A stretch of DNA of 64,000 bases from Pseudomonas sp. Tri1 (GTDB lineage: Bacteria; Pseudomonadota; Gammaproteobacteria; Pseudomonadales; Pseudomonadaceae). The notes under the pieces are model-generated. The model was not told the origin of the DNA. It saw nothing but the letters and a program-made list of their open reading frames with translations, and did not search any database. The stretch is from positions 3,580,001 through 3,644,000 of the forward strand of contig NZ_CP072913.1 of NCBI RefSeq assembly GCF_017968885.1, given 5' to 3'. The position numbers and the translations under genes were made by a program. Of the stretch, positions 17,442-26,997 are shown in pieces (within the stretch, counting starts at the first letter, position 1; each line of letters starts with the position of its first letter).

Positions 17442-17542
17442 GGCTGCACTTATAAAAATAATGGATCAATTGATTCTACCTTTAAAATTCACAGAACAAT
17501 CGACGCCAGCCACTATGGGTTATCCCCCCAGTGGAAACGGAT

Positions 17543-18895
17543 ATGACAAAAACAATTCTCGTCGGGTGTGGCGCCGGCTTCGCCAATGATCGCCCGGATG
17601 CCGCGTTACGCCTGGCCCAGGACCTGGCGCAGCGGCCCGGCCAGCGCTACATCATGCTTGAGCTATTGGCCGAACGGACGTTGGCCGAGGCGCAGTTGCG
17701 CAAGGGACTTGATCCCCTGGCTGGCTACTCCTCTCGCCTGTTCGACTTCCTCGAGCCCATGCTGGAGGTGTGCATCGAGGCTGGTATCCCGATTATCACC
17801 AACGGTGGCGCGGCGAACCCCAGGGCCGCGGCGCAACGGCTGCGGCACACACTGGCGGGGCGCTATCCGCAATTGAAAATTGCCTGCGTGCTGGGTGACG
17901 ACCTGCTGGAAGAAACCCCATCCCGTTACGCCCGATGGCTGGCCCCGGAGCTTGCGAGGGACCAGCCGGTGTCAGTCAACGTCTATACCGGCGCCGATGG
18001 CATCACGACAGCGCTAGCTGAAGGCGCCGGCATTGTGCTCTGTGGTCGGGTGGCCGACCCATCGTTGGCGGTAGGCGCGATTCGCCACGGGCTGGGCTGG
18101 GCCGCCGACGATTGGCAAAAGATGGCCATCGCGACCGCCGCCGGGCATCTGCTGGAATGCTGCACCCAAGTCACCGGCGGGTATTTTGCCCATCCCGGAA
18201 TGAAAGAAATCCCCGACCCGGCCAACCTCGGTTGCCCGATTGCCGAGGTCCATCAGGACGGACGCTTGATCATCGGCAAGACCCGCCACAGCGGCGGACG
18301 GGTCAGCGAGCAGACGGTCAAGGAGCAATTGCTTTATGAGGTGCACGACCCACGGCGTTACCTGACGCCGGATGTGGTGTTGGATCTGGGCCAGGCCCGT
18401 GTCCAGGACCTGGGCGAGGATTGCGTCGAAATCAGCGGTCTGCTCGGCCATCCGCGCCCCGACACGCTCAAAGGCTTGGCTGGGGTGCGCGGGCTTTGGT
18501 TTGGCGAGGCGGAGATCTCCTATGCCGGCCCCGGCGCCGTGGCCCGTGCCGCCCTGGCCCGGGAAATCCTGCTGCAGCGTTTCGACCGGCTGGCGCCAGG
18601 GATACAGCCGTGGATCGATTTGTCGGGCATCGCCAGCCTGTTCAACGATCACGCTGGCCGCTACCTGCAACAACGCCTGGCCCAGGCACCGGCCCTGGAA
18701 GACGTGCGCGTACGGGTCGGTCTGACCCACACTGACCGGTCGTTGGTCGAAACCCTGCTGGCCGAGGTGGAGTCGCTCTACACCAACGGCCCGGCCGGTG
18801 GCGGCGGTGTTCGCCGCCACCTCGCCGAAGCGGTCACCACCCGCAGCTTCCTGCTGCCGCGCAGCGAAATCCACACAACCCTGGAGTGGTACTGA
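17543..18895 (+). CDS. AtuA-family (DUF1446) N-terminal protein
   Basis: Protein of 450 aa from the ATG at 17543 (a GTG four codons upstream is also in frame). It matches the conserved core of AtuA-like proteins: LVGCGAGFANDRPDAA at the N-terminus, IITNGGAANPRAAAQRL, YTGADGITTALAEGAGIVLCGRVADPSLA and ECCTQVTGGYF. In longer AtuA proteins this core is fused to a small C-terminal domain, which here is a separate gene overlapping by one base. AtuA was named from terpene utilisation, but no acyl-CoA carboxylase subunits are present and the neighbour is a citrate-type transporter, so terpene use is unlikely. Biochemical activity is unknown. Confidence 0.75.
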   Translation: MTKTILVGCGAGFANDRPDAALRLAQDLAQRPGQRYIMLELLAERTLAEAQLRKGLDPLAGYSSRLFDFLEPMLEVCIEAGIPIITNGGAANPRAAAQRLRHTLAGRYPQLKIACVLGDDLLEETPSRYARWLAPELARDQPVSVNVYTGADGITTALAEGAGIVLCGRVADPSLAVGAIRHGLGWAADDWQKMAIATAAGHLLECCTQVTGGYFAHPGMKEIPDPANLGCPIAEVHQDGRLIIGKTRHSGGRVSEQTVKEQLLYEVHDPRRYLTPDVVLDLGQARVQDLGEDCVEISGLLGHPRPDTLKGLAGVRGLWFGEAEISYAGPGAVARAALAREILLQRFDRLAPGIQPWIDLSGIASLFNDHAGRYLQQRLAQAPALEDVRVRVGLTHTDRSLVETLLAEVESLYTNGPAGGGGVRRHLAEAVTTRSFLLPRSEIHTTLEWY

Positions 18896-19218
18896 TGAAC
18901 CTCGTCACCCTCGCCGACTTCGCCCACGCCCGGGCTGGCGACAAAGGCAACATCCTCAGCATCGCGGTATTTCCCCACGACCCGGCGCACTACTCCTGGT
19001 TGCTGCGTGAACTGAGCGGCGAACGGGTCGCCGAACAATTCGCTACGCGGCAACCCTCCAAGGTTCATCGCTACGAACTGCCGAACCTGAACGCATTGAA
19101 TTTCGTACTCGAAGACGCCTTGGAAGGCGGCGTAAACCTCAGTTGTGGCCTTGATCGCCATGGCAAGAGCCTGAGCTATCTGCTGCTGGCCCTGCGCCTG
19201 CCTGGGCCACAAGGCTGA
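18895..19218 (+). CDS. Stand-alone AtuA C-terminal domain protein
   Basis: Small protein of 107 aa beginning MNLVTLADFAHARAGDKGN, the pattern of the C-terminal AtuA-like domain (ARAGDKGN...). Its ATG overlaps the stop of the preceding gene (TGATG), implying translational coupling and an obligate partnership with the 450-aa protein. In other bacteria the two parts are one polypeptide. Function unknown. Confidence 0.72.
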   Translation: MNLVTLADFAHARAGDKGNILSIAVFPHDPAHYSWLLRELSGERVAEQFATRQPSKVHRYELPNLNALNFVLEDALEGGVNLSCGLDRHGKSLSYLLLALRLPGPQG

Positions 19219-19245
19219 TCGACGCGCCGCCGCCGAACCATCGAC

Positions 19246-19253
19246 AACAATAA
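19246..19253 (+). promoter_or_regulatory. CA motif before CitMHS transporter
   Basis: Perfect AACAATAA, 17 nt upstream of the ATG at 19270 and next to AGAGAGG. Confidence 0.62.
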
Positions 19254-19269
19254 AAAGAGAGGTTGCTAC

Positions 19270-20577
19270 ATGATCACAACCCTGGGTTTCCTGATGATGC
19301 TGGCCATCATCGGGCTGATATTGCTGCGCAGGATCAGCCCCGTAGTGGCGTTCACCACCCTGCCCGTCGCCGTGTGCCTGCTGGCCGGTTTCAACCCCGG
19401 ACAAATCGGCGAATTCATCAAGACCGGCCTGATTACTGTGGCCCCAACGGCAGCGCTGTTCCTGTTTGCCATCCTGTTTTTCGGCATCATGCGCGATCGC
19501 GGCTTGTTCGATCCACTGGTCAACCTGCTGATCCGCAGCACCGGCGGCAAGCCGCTGGCAGTGGCATTGGTCACCGTACTGGTGACCTCGGTGGTGCACT
19601 TGGACGGCGTCGGTGCCGCCACATTCTTGCTGACCATTCCGGCGCTGTTGCCTTTGTACAAACGCCTGCACATGAGCCCGACCATGCTGCTGTGCCTGGT
19701 GGGCACCACGGCCGGGGTGATCAACATGGTGCCTTGGGGTGGCACTACGGCCCGGGCCGCCGCAGTGTCGGGGCTTGATGCCACCGAACTGTGGTTGGGC
19801 TTGTTGCCCGTGCAGATGGTGGGCCTGGTCTGCATGCTGCTGGTGGCGACGGTATTGGGCTTGCGTGCCCAGCGTCGCCGGCCGATGTCACTCGGGGCCG
19901 CCGCCAGCGTCGACCTGGACGGCCTGGCCACTGAAACCCGCGAGTTCAGCCTCTCGCCCCGTGACCTGCGCTATTGGCTGAACGTGGGCCTGACCGGTGC
20001 GATCCTGGCCTGCCTGTTCACCAGCATTTTCCCCCTGTATGCCTGTTTCATGGTGGGGTTGGGGATCGCCTTGCCGTTGAACTTTCCTTCCCTGGATGCC
20101 CAGGCCGAGCGTCTCAAGGCGCATGCATCCGACGCGCTGCAAATGGTGCTGGTGATGATGGCCGCTGCGGTGCTGCTCGGCGTGCTGTCCGGAGCGAAGA
20201 TGTCCGACGGCATGGCCCTGGCATTGATCAACTTCCTACCCGCCGGCTCGGCCCACTACCTGCACATAATCGTCGGTTTCTTCGGCGTTCCCCTAGGCAT
20301 GATCTTCTCGCCGGATGCCTACTACTTCGCCTTGTTGCCAGTGATCAAGGACGTGGCCGCCGCCGCTGGCGTTCCCCTTGAAGCCGTGGCGCGGGCCATG
20401 CTGATCGGCGAAAACACCGGGTTCTCCATCAGTCCGGTGGTGCCCAGTGTCTATCTGGCACTGGCGCTCAGCGGCGTGGAGCTGCGCAAGCACATGGCCT
20501 ACACCTTTTTCTGGGCCTGGGGCGTGAGCCTGGTGATGCTTGCCTTCGCCGTGGCAAGCGGTGCGGTGCAGGTGTAA
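19270..20577 (+). CDS. CitMHS-family citrate/tricarboxylate:H+ symporter
   Basis: Inner-membrane protein of 435 aa with about 11-12 hydrophobic segments. The central VVHLDGVGAATFLLTIPALLPLYKRL, NMVPWGGTTARAA and the late GENTGFSISPVVPSVYLAL are typical of the CitMHS family, which imports metal-citrate complexes. It is third in the operon after the two AtuA-like genes, about 50 bp downstream. The substrate of the operon may therefore be a hydroxylated or tricarboxylic acid. The CA motif in its leader suggests repression by preferred carbon sources. Confidence 0.83.
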   Translation: MITTLGFLMMLAIIGLILLRRISPVVAFTTLPVAVCLLAGFNPGQIGEFIKTGLITVAPTAALFLFAILFFGIMRDRGLFDPLVNLLIRSTGGKPLAVALVTVLVTSVVHLDGVGAATFLLTIPALLPLYKRLHMSPTMLLCLVGTTAGVINMVPWGGTTARAAAVSGLDATELWLGLLPVQMVGLVCMLLVATVLGLRAQRRRPMSLGAAASVDLDGLATETREFSLSPRDLRYWLNVGLTGAILACLFTSIFPLYACFMVGLGIALPLNFPSLDAQAERLKAHASDALQMVLVMMAAAVLLGVLSGAKMSDGMALALINFLPAGSAHYLHIIVGFFGVPLGMIFSPDAYYFALLPVIKDVAAAAGVPLEAVARAMLIGENTGFSISPVVPSVYLALALSGVELRKHMAYTFFWAWGVSLVMLAFAVASGAVQV

Positions 20578-20633
20578 GCCGACGCCAACGCCCGCAGTGG
20601 ATGTCGGTATGCGCCCGAGCGGTTAGTGATGGG

Positions 20634-20665
20634 AGCAAAAAAAACGCCGCTCAATGAGCGGCGTT
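20634..20665 (-). terminator. Rho-independent terminator of mqo
   Basis: Stem AACGCCGCTC / GAGCGGCGTT (10 bp, 3-nt loop; 20643-20665) followed on the minus strand by a run of eight T. It lies about 30 bp after the mqo stop codon. Confidence 0.88.
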
Positions 20666-20692
20666 CTAGTACCTCACCAGACAGCGTCCGGT

Positions 20693-22336
20693 TTACAGCG
20701 CCATGTCAGCCGCTGGGTTGGCTTCACGGGCAGCAGCCGGTTTAGCCGGTGCCGCAGGGGCGCCTGGCTTGCCGATCGCCGGCGGCGGATCCAGTTGCAG
20801 GACCTCGCTGGTGTAAGCCCACTCCTGGGCGACGCGCTCAGGGCTATCGTTGAGCTTGGTGCCGTAGCTCGGCACGATCTGGTGCAGTTTTTCCTGCCAG
20901 GCCGGGCTGGCGACCTTGTCCTTGAAGACTTTCTCAAGCACGGTCAGCATGATCGGCGCGGCGGTCGAGGCGCCTGGCGAGGCACCCAGCAGGCCGGCGA
21001 TGCTGCCGTCCTGGGAAGCGACCACTTCGGTGCCGAGTTTCAGCACGCCGCCCTTCTCTTCGTCACGCTTGATGATCTGCACGCGCTGACCGGCCTGCCA
21101 CAGGCGCCAGTCTTCCTGCTTGGCTTCCGGGAAGTATTCCTTCAGCGCGTTGAAGCGGTCTTCGTCCGACAGCATCAGCTGACCGGCCAGGTACTCGACC
21201 AGCGGGTACTGTTCGATACCAACCTTGGTCATCGGCCACACGTTGTGGGTGGTGGTGCTGGTCAGCAGGTCAAAGTACGAACCGTTCTTCAGGAACTTGG
21301 TGGAGAAGGTGGCGAACGGGCCAAACAGGATCACGCGCTTGCCGTCCAGCACACGGGTGTCCAGGTGCGGAACCGACATCGGCGGTGCGCCGACCGAAGC
21401 CTTGCCATACGCCTTGGCCAGGTGCAGTTGGGCAACGGTCGGGTTTTCGGTGACCAGGAACGAACCGCCCACCGGGAAACCTGCGTATTCACGGGCTTCC
21501 GGGATGTCGGACTTCTGCAGCAGGTGCAAGGCACCGCCGCCAGCGCCGATGAACACGAACTTGGCGTCGGTCTCGGTTTCGGTACCGTCCTTCAGGTTCT
21601 TGTACGAAACGCGCCAGGTGCCGTCTTCGTTGCGGGTGATGTCTTCCACTTCGCTGGACAGCTTGAGCGAGAAGTTCGGCTTGGTCTGCAGGTAAGTCGC
21701 GAACTGGCGAGTGATTTCGCCGAAATTCACGTCAGTACCCAGGGGACTCCAGGTGGCCGCGACTTTCTGGCTCGGGTCACGCCCTTGCATCATCAGCGGA
21801 ACCCACTTGCTGATCTGCTCGCGATCTTCGGAGTACTGCATGCCGGCGAACAGCGGGCTGGCCTGGAGGGCTTCGTAACGCTTCTTCAGGAACGCGATGT
21901 TCTCGTCGCCCCACAGGAAACTCATGTGCGGCGTGGAGTTGATGAACGAGCGCGGGTTCTTCAGCACACCGTTCTTGACCTGCCAGGACCAGAACTGACG
22001 GGAGATCTGGAAAGCCTCGTTGATTTCGATGGCCTTGGAGATATCGACCTTGCCGTTCTTGTCTTCCGGCGTGTAGTTCAGTTCGGCCAGCGCGGAGTGA
22101 CCGGTACCGGCGTTGTTCCAGCCGTTGGAGCTCTCTTCGGCAACACCGTCCAGGCGCTCGACCATTTCCATGGTCCAGCCCGGCTCCAGCTCATTGAGCC
22201 AGACGCCGAGTGTCGAGCTCATGATGCCCCCACCAATGAGCAAGACATCCACTTTTTTTGCCTCGGCGGCGTGCGTGGTCGCAAGACCCATCGCCATCGC
22301 CAGGCCCAGCAGCGCCGTGTGTGTTTTCTTCAACAT
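20693..22336 (-). CDS. mqo: Malate:quinone oxidoreductase
   Basis: FAD-dependent membrane-associated enzyme of 547 aa oxidising malate to oxaloacetate with electrons to the quinone pool. The FAD motif [15 protein letters not shown] follows an N-terminal hydrophobic leader ([15 protein letters not shown]), a form with a signal-like N-terminus found in Pseudomonas. Also seen are [36 protein letters not shown] and [14 protein letters not shown]. The start MLKKTH at 22336 was chosen because the upstream extension lacks homology-like composition. The C-terminus has a Pro/Ala-rich tail. Monocistronic, ending in a strong terminator. Confidence 0.93.
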   Translation of the reverse strand: MLKKTHTALLGLAMAMGLATTHAAEAKKVDVLLIGGGIMSSTLGVWLNELEPGWTMEMVERLDGVAEESSNGWNNAGTGHSALAELNYTPEDKNGKVDISKAIEINEAFQISRQFWSWQVKNGVLKNPRSFINSTPHMSFLWGDENIAFLKKRYEALQASPLFAGMQYSEDREQISKWVPLMMQGRDPSQKVAATWSPLGTDVNFGEITRQFATYLQTKPNFSLKLSSEVEDITRNEDGTWRVSYKNLKDGTETETDAKFVFIGAGGGALHLLQKSDIPEAREYAGFPVGGSFLVTENPTVAQLHLAKAYGKASVGAPPMSVPHLDTRVLDGKRVILFGPFATFSTKFLKNGSYFDLLTSTTTHNVWPMTKVGIEQYPLVEYLAGQLMLSDEDRFNALKEYFPEAKQEDWRLWQAGQRVQIIKRDEEKGGVLKLGTEVVASQDGSIAGLLGASPGASTAAPIMLTVLEKVFKDKVASPAWQEKLHQIVPSYGTKLNDSPERVAQEWAYTSEVLQLDPPPAIGKPGAPAAPAKPAAAREANPAADMAL

Positions 22337-22723
22337 GTGTGTATCCCTAGGATAGAACGCCATTCCACCCCCACTCCTGATAAACGATAGACCATGCCGT
22401 GGCCGGCAATGCCAGCCGGCTGGTATCGGGAAGGACTGGAGGATGGACCTACAGGGCCGAGTAATTGTCGGCCGCACATTTATGTCTCTCCGGCGCTGAC
22501 TTCTTGTAGGTCTTGGCTTCAGTTGGGTGAGGGACACTGCAAAACGGTTGCCATCGGGCGTGCCGAGGCCGTGCCCGATTGTCGCAGCCGGGGGAGTTTA
22601 CATAAGGAAATAAACAGACCGAAGCGTCTTTTTACATTTCTGGCGAAAACGCCGACCAAACGGCGGCATTTTAATGGCTCTGCCCCCATATTCAGTCGGC
22701 CCTGTCGGTCATCAGGCCTTGGC
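22337..22723. other. Intergenic region upstream of mqo
   Basis: About 390 bp with no credible ORF. A small hairpin CGCCG-N6-CGGCG followed on the minus strand by TTTT (22650-22665) may terminate the gene at 22724-23929. The mqo promoter should be here, but no clear boxes were identified. Confidence 0.5.
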
Positions 22724-23929
22724 TCAGAAATACTTGAGAATCGCGATGTCACGCCGACGCTGTTTGAGAGCGGCAAACCAACGCGTCGGGAAGAACAGTG
22801 CGACGCCCAGCAGCACGCTCGATAACCACACCATGGGCAAATGGTCGAAGCCAAAATAGGCGCCCTGGTTAGTACCCCAAATGGCAACCGCCGTCAGGTA
22901 CAAGGCCTTGAGTACGTAAAGGTGCAGCAGGTAGAAAAACATCGGGGCGCCACCGTAGATCGCCAACGTCGCAATGGCCCCCCGCCCCTGGGCTTTCTCG
23001 AAGAGCGCCAGCAGAATCAAGCCCATCCCCAGGGTTGGCATCAGGAACATCAGCGACGGCGGGTACTTGGTCGCACTCATGAAGCTCATGAAGGTGCGCA
23101 GCGCATCGCCGGTCTGTACCCAGGGTTTGTCGCCGTACACGTTCAGATAACGGATGCACACGAAGAGCAGCAGCAAGCCGATGCCGACCTTGAACAGCCG
23201 CCCCAGGCGTACAGCGGGCTCCACGTCCTTGCCGAACCACGGGCCGATGGCCCAGCCCAGCAGAATCACGCCGATCCACGGCAGCACCGGATAAGTGGTG
23301 CGAGCCCGAGTGAACTCGGTGAGATCGATGAATGCCCGCTGATGAAGAATCGACCACGGTACGAAAAACGGAGAGTCAGGCCCCAGCACCACACCGTCCA
23401 ACAGATTGTGCCCGGCGACGATGGCTAGCCCGAGAACGATCAGCCAACTGCGCTTGAGGTGCAGCAGCGCGGCCAGGACGATCATGCAGATGCCGATGCA
23501 CCAGATCACCTGCAGCCACAAGGTCTTGGGCGGAAACTCGGCGTTCCAGGCGAAACACACGAAAGTGAGTTCCAGGAAAACCAGGAACAGACCGCGCTTG
23601 AGCAGGAACAACGAGGTCTGGCCGGCAGTGTGTTTCTGGCTGTATAGCCAGGCCGACAAACCGGTGAGGAAGATGAAAACCGGGGCGCAGAGCGTGCTGA
23701 GCAGGCGGGTGAAATACAGATCCGGGGTGACACTCAGCGCATCGATCGGATCGCTGACCTGACGGTGCAGCAGGAACGTCTCGCGGACGTGATCAACAAG
23801 CATCAGCAGCATGACGAAACCGCGCAGGGCATCGATGGCGAGCATGCGTACATGGGTTTCGGCGGTGCGGGTTGCAAGTACAGGTGCGATGACGCCGGAC
23901 GGGCTCGTCATGCTTGGAGATAGACTCAT
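22724..23929 (-). CDS. DUF1624 / acyltransferase-like integral membrane protein
   Basis: Polytopic membrane protein of about 401 aa with roughly ten hydrophobic segments. The N-terminal ALRGFVMLLMLVDHVRETFL, FTRLLSTLCAPVFIFLTGLSAWL and later PVLPWIGVILLGWAIGPWFG match the DUF1624 group, related to heparan-alpha-glucosaminide N-acetyltransferase-like proteins. Start at MSLSPSM (23929) with a weak CGAG upstream; longer in-frame starts exist. It is separated from its neighbours by REP elements and gaps, so no pathway can be assigned. It may modify an extracytoplasmic glycan. Confidence 0.7.
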   Translation of the reverse strand: MSLSPSMTSPSGVIAPVLATRTAETHVRMLAIDALRGFVMLLMLVDHVRETFLLHRQVSDPIDALSVTPDLYFTRLLSTLCAPVFIFLTGLSAWLYSQKHTAGQTSLFLLKRGLFLVFLELTFVCFAWNAEFPPKTLWLQVIWCIGICMIVLAALLHLKRSWLIVLGLAIVAGHNLLDGVVLGPDSPFFVPWSILHQRAFIDLTEFTRARTTYPVLPWIGVILLGWAIGPWFGKDVEPAVRLGRLFKVGIGLLLLFVCIRYLNVYGDKPWVQTGDALRTFMSFMSATKYPPSLMFLMPTLGMGLILLALFEKAQGRGAIATLAIYGGAPMFFYLLHLYVLKALYLTAVAIWGTNQGAYFGFDHLPMVWLSSVLLGVALFFPTRWFAALKQRRRDIAILKYF

Positions 23930-24088
23930 GGCATTACTCGGATGGGAGGTCGTAGGTCCATGCAAGGCGAGAAATGAGAATCCCTGCCAAAAGAAAGCGG
24001 ATAACATAACATGAAATCGTTATCACAAGCAGGCTCGCTTCCACAGGATCTTGCAATGCATGCGATTTCCATGACCTCCCAAAACCCA

Positions 24089-24180
24089 TGTGGAAGCGAG
24101 CTTGCTCGCGATGACGTCGGCACAGCCGACATCACCGCAAGCTGACCCACCGCTATCGCGGGCGAGCTCGCTCCCACAGG
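24089..24180. repeat. REP doublet
   Basis: Two inverted copies of the GAAGCGAGCTTGCTCGCGAT-type unit flanking a short spacer. An additional half copy (GGCTCGCTTCCACAGG) lies near 24030-24048. Confidence 0.8.
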
Positions 24181-24214
24181 TTGGGTGTGCTCAGGTGGAT
24201 GAGTTTCAGGGTCG

Positions 24215-25585
24215 CTACCCGAGCATCTGGCTCAACACCGCCCGCAACTTGCCAGGCTTGACCGGTTTGTTCAGCAGCGGCGCGCCCAGTTTGCGCAAGG
24301 CGCGCCGGCATTGGTCGCTGCGGTCGGCGGTGATGATCACTGCCGGGATCGCTTGATGGAAATGTTCGCGCAGATGCTTGACCACTTCACAGCCCACCAC
24401 CCCATGATCCAAGTGGAAATCAGCCAGGATCAGTTCCGGCGCGCGGCCTTGCAGCACATCGAGGGCGCCCGCTTCGTCGGTGGCGGTCAAGACGTCGCAG
24501 CCCCACTGGCTCAATAGCGCAGCCATGCTCTGCAAAATGCTCAGTTCGTTGTCAATCACCAACAACCGGCGCCCCGGCAGCGGATTGCCGGCCACCGCCT
24601 GTACTGGTATCTGTGACACGGGCAACGGTTTTTCAGTAGACAGCGGCACTGCGATACTGAACACCGAGCCACGTCCCGGTCGAGAGCGCACCTGGACCCG
24701 GTAGCCGAGGATGTGGGCAATACGCTCGACAATCGCCAGCCCCAGGCCCACGCCTTTGCGATCCGCCGCCCGCCCGACGTCCAGTTGGTTGAACTCCAGG
24801 AAGATCGACTCCAGACAATCGGCAGCAATGCCCCTCCCCGTGTCCCAGACTTCCAGGCTCAACTGCCCTCCCCGACGGCGAGCGGCCAGGAGAATGCCGC
24901 CCTGGGCGGTGTAGCGACAGGCATTGCTGAGCAGGTTACGTAGGATACGAGTCATCAGTCGCAGGTCGGTCATGATCGCTTCGTCGCCAAACCGCACCCG
25001 CAACTCCAACCCTGCCGCGCCGGCCACCGATTGAAACTCCGAGACCAGCGGCGCCAGCAACTCATCCAGCCGATACGGCGCCAGGTCCGGCTTGACCGCG
25101 GCCTGGTCCAGCCGGGAAATATCCAGCAGGTCAGTGAGCAAGTCTTCGGCGCCTTCCAAGGCTTGGTGGGTACGCTCCACCAGCACCTGCTCGGAGGTTG
25201 GCAGTGAGCGCTCGCGCAAGGTGGCGATCAGCAAGCGTGCGGCGTTGAGCGGTTGCAACAGGTCATGGCTGGCGGCGGCGAGGTATTTGTCCTTGCTGCG
25301 GTTGGCGGCCTGGGCAGCGTCCCGGGCGTCGCGCAACTGTTGCTCGACCAACTCCCGCTGGGCGATCTGTTGCTGCAGGTTGTGGTTGGCCTCCAGCAAT
25401 GCGTCGGTGCGCTCGGCCACCCGTTGCTCCAATTGGTCGTTGAGCTGTTGCAGGTGTTGCCGGGCCAGTTCCAGTTCGTCGAGGCGCGCCGCCAGCTCCG
25501 GATAGTGACTCTTGCGCGTCGAGTGATTGCCCAGTCCCAGCAGCCCGGCCAGGGCTTTTTGCTGTTCGTCAGAGGGCTTCGCCAT
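24215..25585 (-). CDS. Soluble hybrid sensor histidine kinase (ErcS-type)
   Basis: About 456 aa without membrane segments. An N-terminal coiled coil (LARQHLQQLNDQLEQRVAERTDALLEANHNLQQQ) leads to the phospho-acceptor box AAASHDLLQPLNAARLL, an ATPase domain with LLSNACRYT, WDTGRGIA and GVGLGLAIVERIA, and a C-terminal receiver (LLVIDNELSILQSM ... LILADFHLDHG). The same H-box variant occurs in the kinase at 46025-48667. The ATG at 25585 overlaps the end of ercA by 17 bp, so the two are translationally linked. In P. aeruginosa the ercA-ercS pair belongs to the ethanol oxidation regulatory cascade; the assignment here rests on that arrangement. Confidence 0.85.
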   Translation of the reverse strand: MAKPSDEQQKALAGLLGLGNHSTRKSHYPELAARLDELELARQHLQQLNDQLEQRVAERTDALLEANHNLQQQIAQRELVEQQLRDARDAAQAANRSKDKYLAAASHDLLQPLNAARLLIATLRERSLPTSEQVLVERTHQALEGAEDLLTDLLDISRLDQAAVKPDLAPYRLDELLAPLVSEFQSVAGAAGLELRVRFGDEAIMTDLRLMTRILRNLLSNACRYTAQGGILLAARRRGGQLSLEVWDTGRGIAADCLESIFLEFNQLDVGRAADRKGVGLGLAIVERIAHILGYRVQVRSRPGRGSVFSIAVPLSTEKPLPVSQIPVQAVAGNPLPGRRLLVIDNELSILQSMAALLSQWGCDVLTATDEAGALDVLQGRAPELILADFHLDHGVVGCEVVKHLREHFHQAIPAVIITADRSDQCRRALRKLGAPLLNKPVKPGKLRAVLSQMLG

Positions 25586-26747
25586 AGACGACCTCGACAT
25601 CCCGCTGGCTCGACTCCCGAGGGTTGGTGAGGATGCAGGGGTCATGCATCGCGTGCTGTGACAGGAACGGGATATCCGATGTACTCACCCCGTGCAGTCC
25701 CAGGGTTTCGTGGAAACCGATGGTGTGCTTGAGGGCAATCAGGTGCTCCACCAACCGGGTACGGATCTGCCGGTGATTGAGGCCCCGGCAATCGATGCCC
25801 AGCGTCTCGGCAATCACCTTGAAACGCTCCGGCGCCGAGCTGTAGTTGAACGCCACCACATGCTCCACCAGCACCGCGTTGCACAAACCATGGGGCAGGT
25901 CCAGGAAACCACCCAGGCTGTGGGACATCGCATGCACCGCGCCGAGGATCGCGTTGGAGAACGCCAATCCGGCCTGCATGCTGCCCAACATGATCTTTTC
26001 CCGCAGGGCCACGTCCGCGGGGTTGGCGATCATTTGCACCAGGTTGCCGTTGATCAGGCGCATGGCTTCCAGCGCATGGGGGTCGGTGAGCGGGCCATGG
26101 CCGGTGGACACGAACGCCTCGATGGCGTGCACCAGCGCATCGATGCCGGTACAGGCCGACAGGAACGGGTCCATGCTCAAGGTGGTTTCCGGGTCGATCA
26201 ACGACACGTCCGGCACCGCCGCCTTGCTGACGATGGAAAACTTCATGCGCTCCTGCTGGTTGGAAATGATCACGAACTGCGACACATCGGCCGAGGTACC
26301 GGCCGTGGTGGGAATCAGGATCAGGGGCGGGCTGGGCATGTACAGCATGTCCACGCCCTCGAACTCAAGGATGTTGCGACCATGGGCGACGACGATGCCG
26401 ATGGCTTTGCCGCAGTCCATGGGGCTGCCGCCGCCGACCGCAACGATGACGTCGCAGTGGTGTTCCCGGTACTGCTCGGCACCGAGCATCACTTCCTCGA
26501 CCCGGGGATTGGGCGAGACCGCGCTGTAGATACAATAATCAATGGCCTGGGCCTGGAGGCTGGCCTCGACATCGGCCACCCATCCGGCAGCGATCACGCC
26601 GGGATCGGTGACGATCAGCACCTTGCGTGCGCCGAACGTCTTGGCGTAATTGCCAACATTGTGCCGGCAACCGGCACCAAACATGATTTCGGGGGAAACG
26701 AACTTGCGCAGCGGACTGAGGCTCATCTTTTCAGGTGCGGGGCTCAT
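25569..26747 (-). CDS. ercA: Iron-containing alcohol dehydrogenase ErcA
   Basis: Group III iron-dependent dehydrogenase of 392 aa. Seen: GGGSPMDCGKAIGI and TAGTSADVSQ in the NAD region, metal-ligand segment TGIDALVHAIEAFVS, and GAVHAMSHSLGGFLDLPHG with its conserved His residues. It sits between pqqA and the ErcS-type kinase, as in the ethanol-oxidation regulatory clusters of other pseudomonads, where ErcA is thought to act in signalling or minor oxidation rather than bulk catabolism. The start MSPAPEKM at 26747 is preferred over the upstream frame extension. Confidence 0.88.
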   Translation of the reverse strand: MSPAPEKMSLSPLRKFVSPEIMFGAGCRHNVGNYAKTFGARKVLIVTDPGVIAAGWVADVEASLQAQAIDYCIYSAVSPNPRVEEVMLGAEQYREHHCDVIVAVGGGSPMDCGKAIGIVVAHGRNILEFEGVDMLYMPSPPLILIPTTAGTSADVSQFVIISNQQERMKFSIVSKAAVPDVSLIDPETTLSMDPFLSACTGIDALVHAIEAFVSTGHGPLTDPHALEAMRLINGNLVQMIANPADVALREKIMLGSMQAGLAFSNAILGAVHAMSHSLGGFLDLPHGLCNAVLVEHVVAFNYSSAPERFKVIAETLGIDCRGLNHRQIRTRLVEHLIALKHTIGFHETLGLHGVSTSDIPFLSQHAMHDPCILTNPRESSQRDVEVVYGEAL

Positions 26748-26758
26748 CGGTAAGCCTG

Positions 26759-26766
26759 TTCTTATT
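26759..26766 (-). promoter_or_regulatory. CA motif before ercA
   Basis: Perfect AATAAGAA on the minus strand, 12 nt upstream of the ATG, adjoining a near match TACAATAA. Confidence 0.5.
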
Positions 26767-26827
26767 GTATTGGGATACCCTGAGCCTAAAGCATCCCACC
26801 GTGATTGCAATCAGACCAAATGGTGAA

Positions 26828-26852
26828 CCCGGCCTGAAGGCATCAGGCCGGG
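26828..26852 (-). terminator. Hairpin between pqqA and ercA
   Basis: Perfect 10-bp stem CCCGGCCTGA / TCAGGCCGGG with a 5-nt loop, 8 bp after the pqqA stop. No strong T-run follows, so partial read-through into ercA is plausible. Confidence 0.7.
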
Positions 26853-26859
26853 CCAGCAC

Positions 26860-26931
26860 TCATCGGTTGGCGAAGTACATTGTCACTTCAAAGCCAATAC
26901 GCAGGTCGGTAAACGCGGGTTTAGTCCACAT
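26860..26931 (-). CDS. pqqA: PqqA, PQQ precursor peptide (orphan copy)
   Basis: A 23-residue peptide beginning [15 protein letters not shown] and containing the conserved Glu and Tyr in E-V-T-M-Y that are cross-linked to build pyrroloquinoline quinone, ending FANR. The length and sequence are unmistakable for PqqA. No pqqB, C, D or E is present in the window, so this copy is separated from the biosynthetic enzymes and placed instead beside ercA and the PQQ-dependent dehydrogenases. It is followed at once by a hairpin and preceded, about 70 bp upstream, by the CGAATGC element shared with other ped/exa promoters. Confidence 0.93.
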   Translation of the reverse strand: MWTKPAFTDLRIGFEVTMYFANR

Positions 26932-26997
26932 GGGTCTTTCCTCTTCTTGTACCGGGCAATTCCGGCAAGGTCATTAATGCACGGTGTGCCCAGGGCT

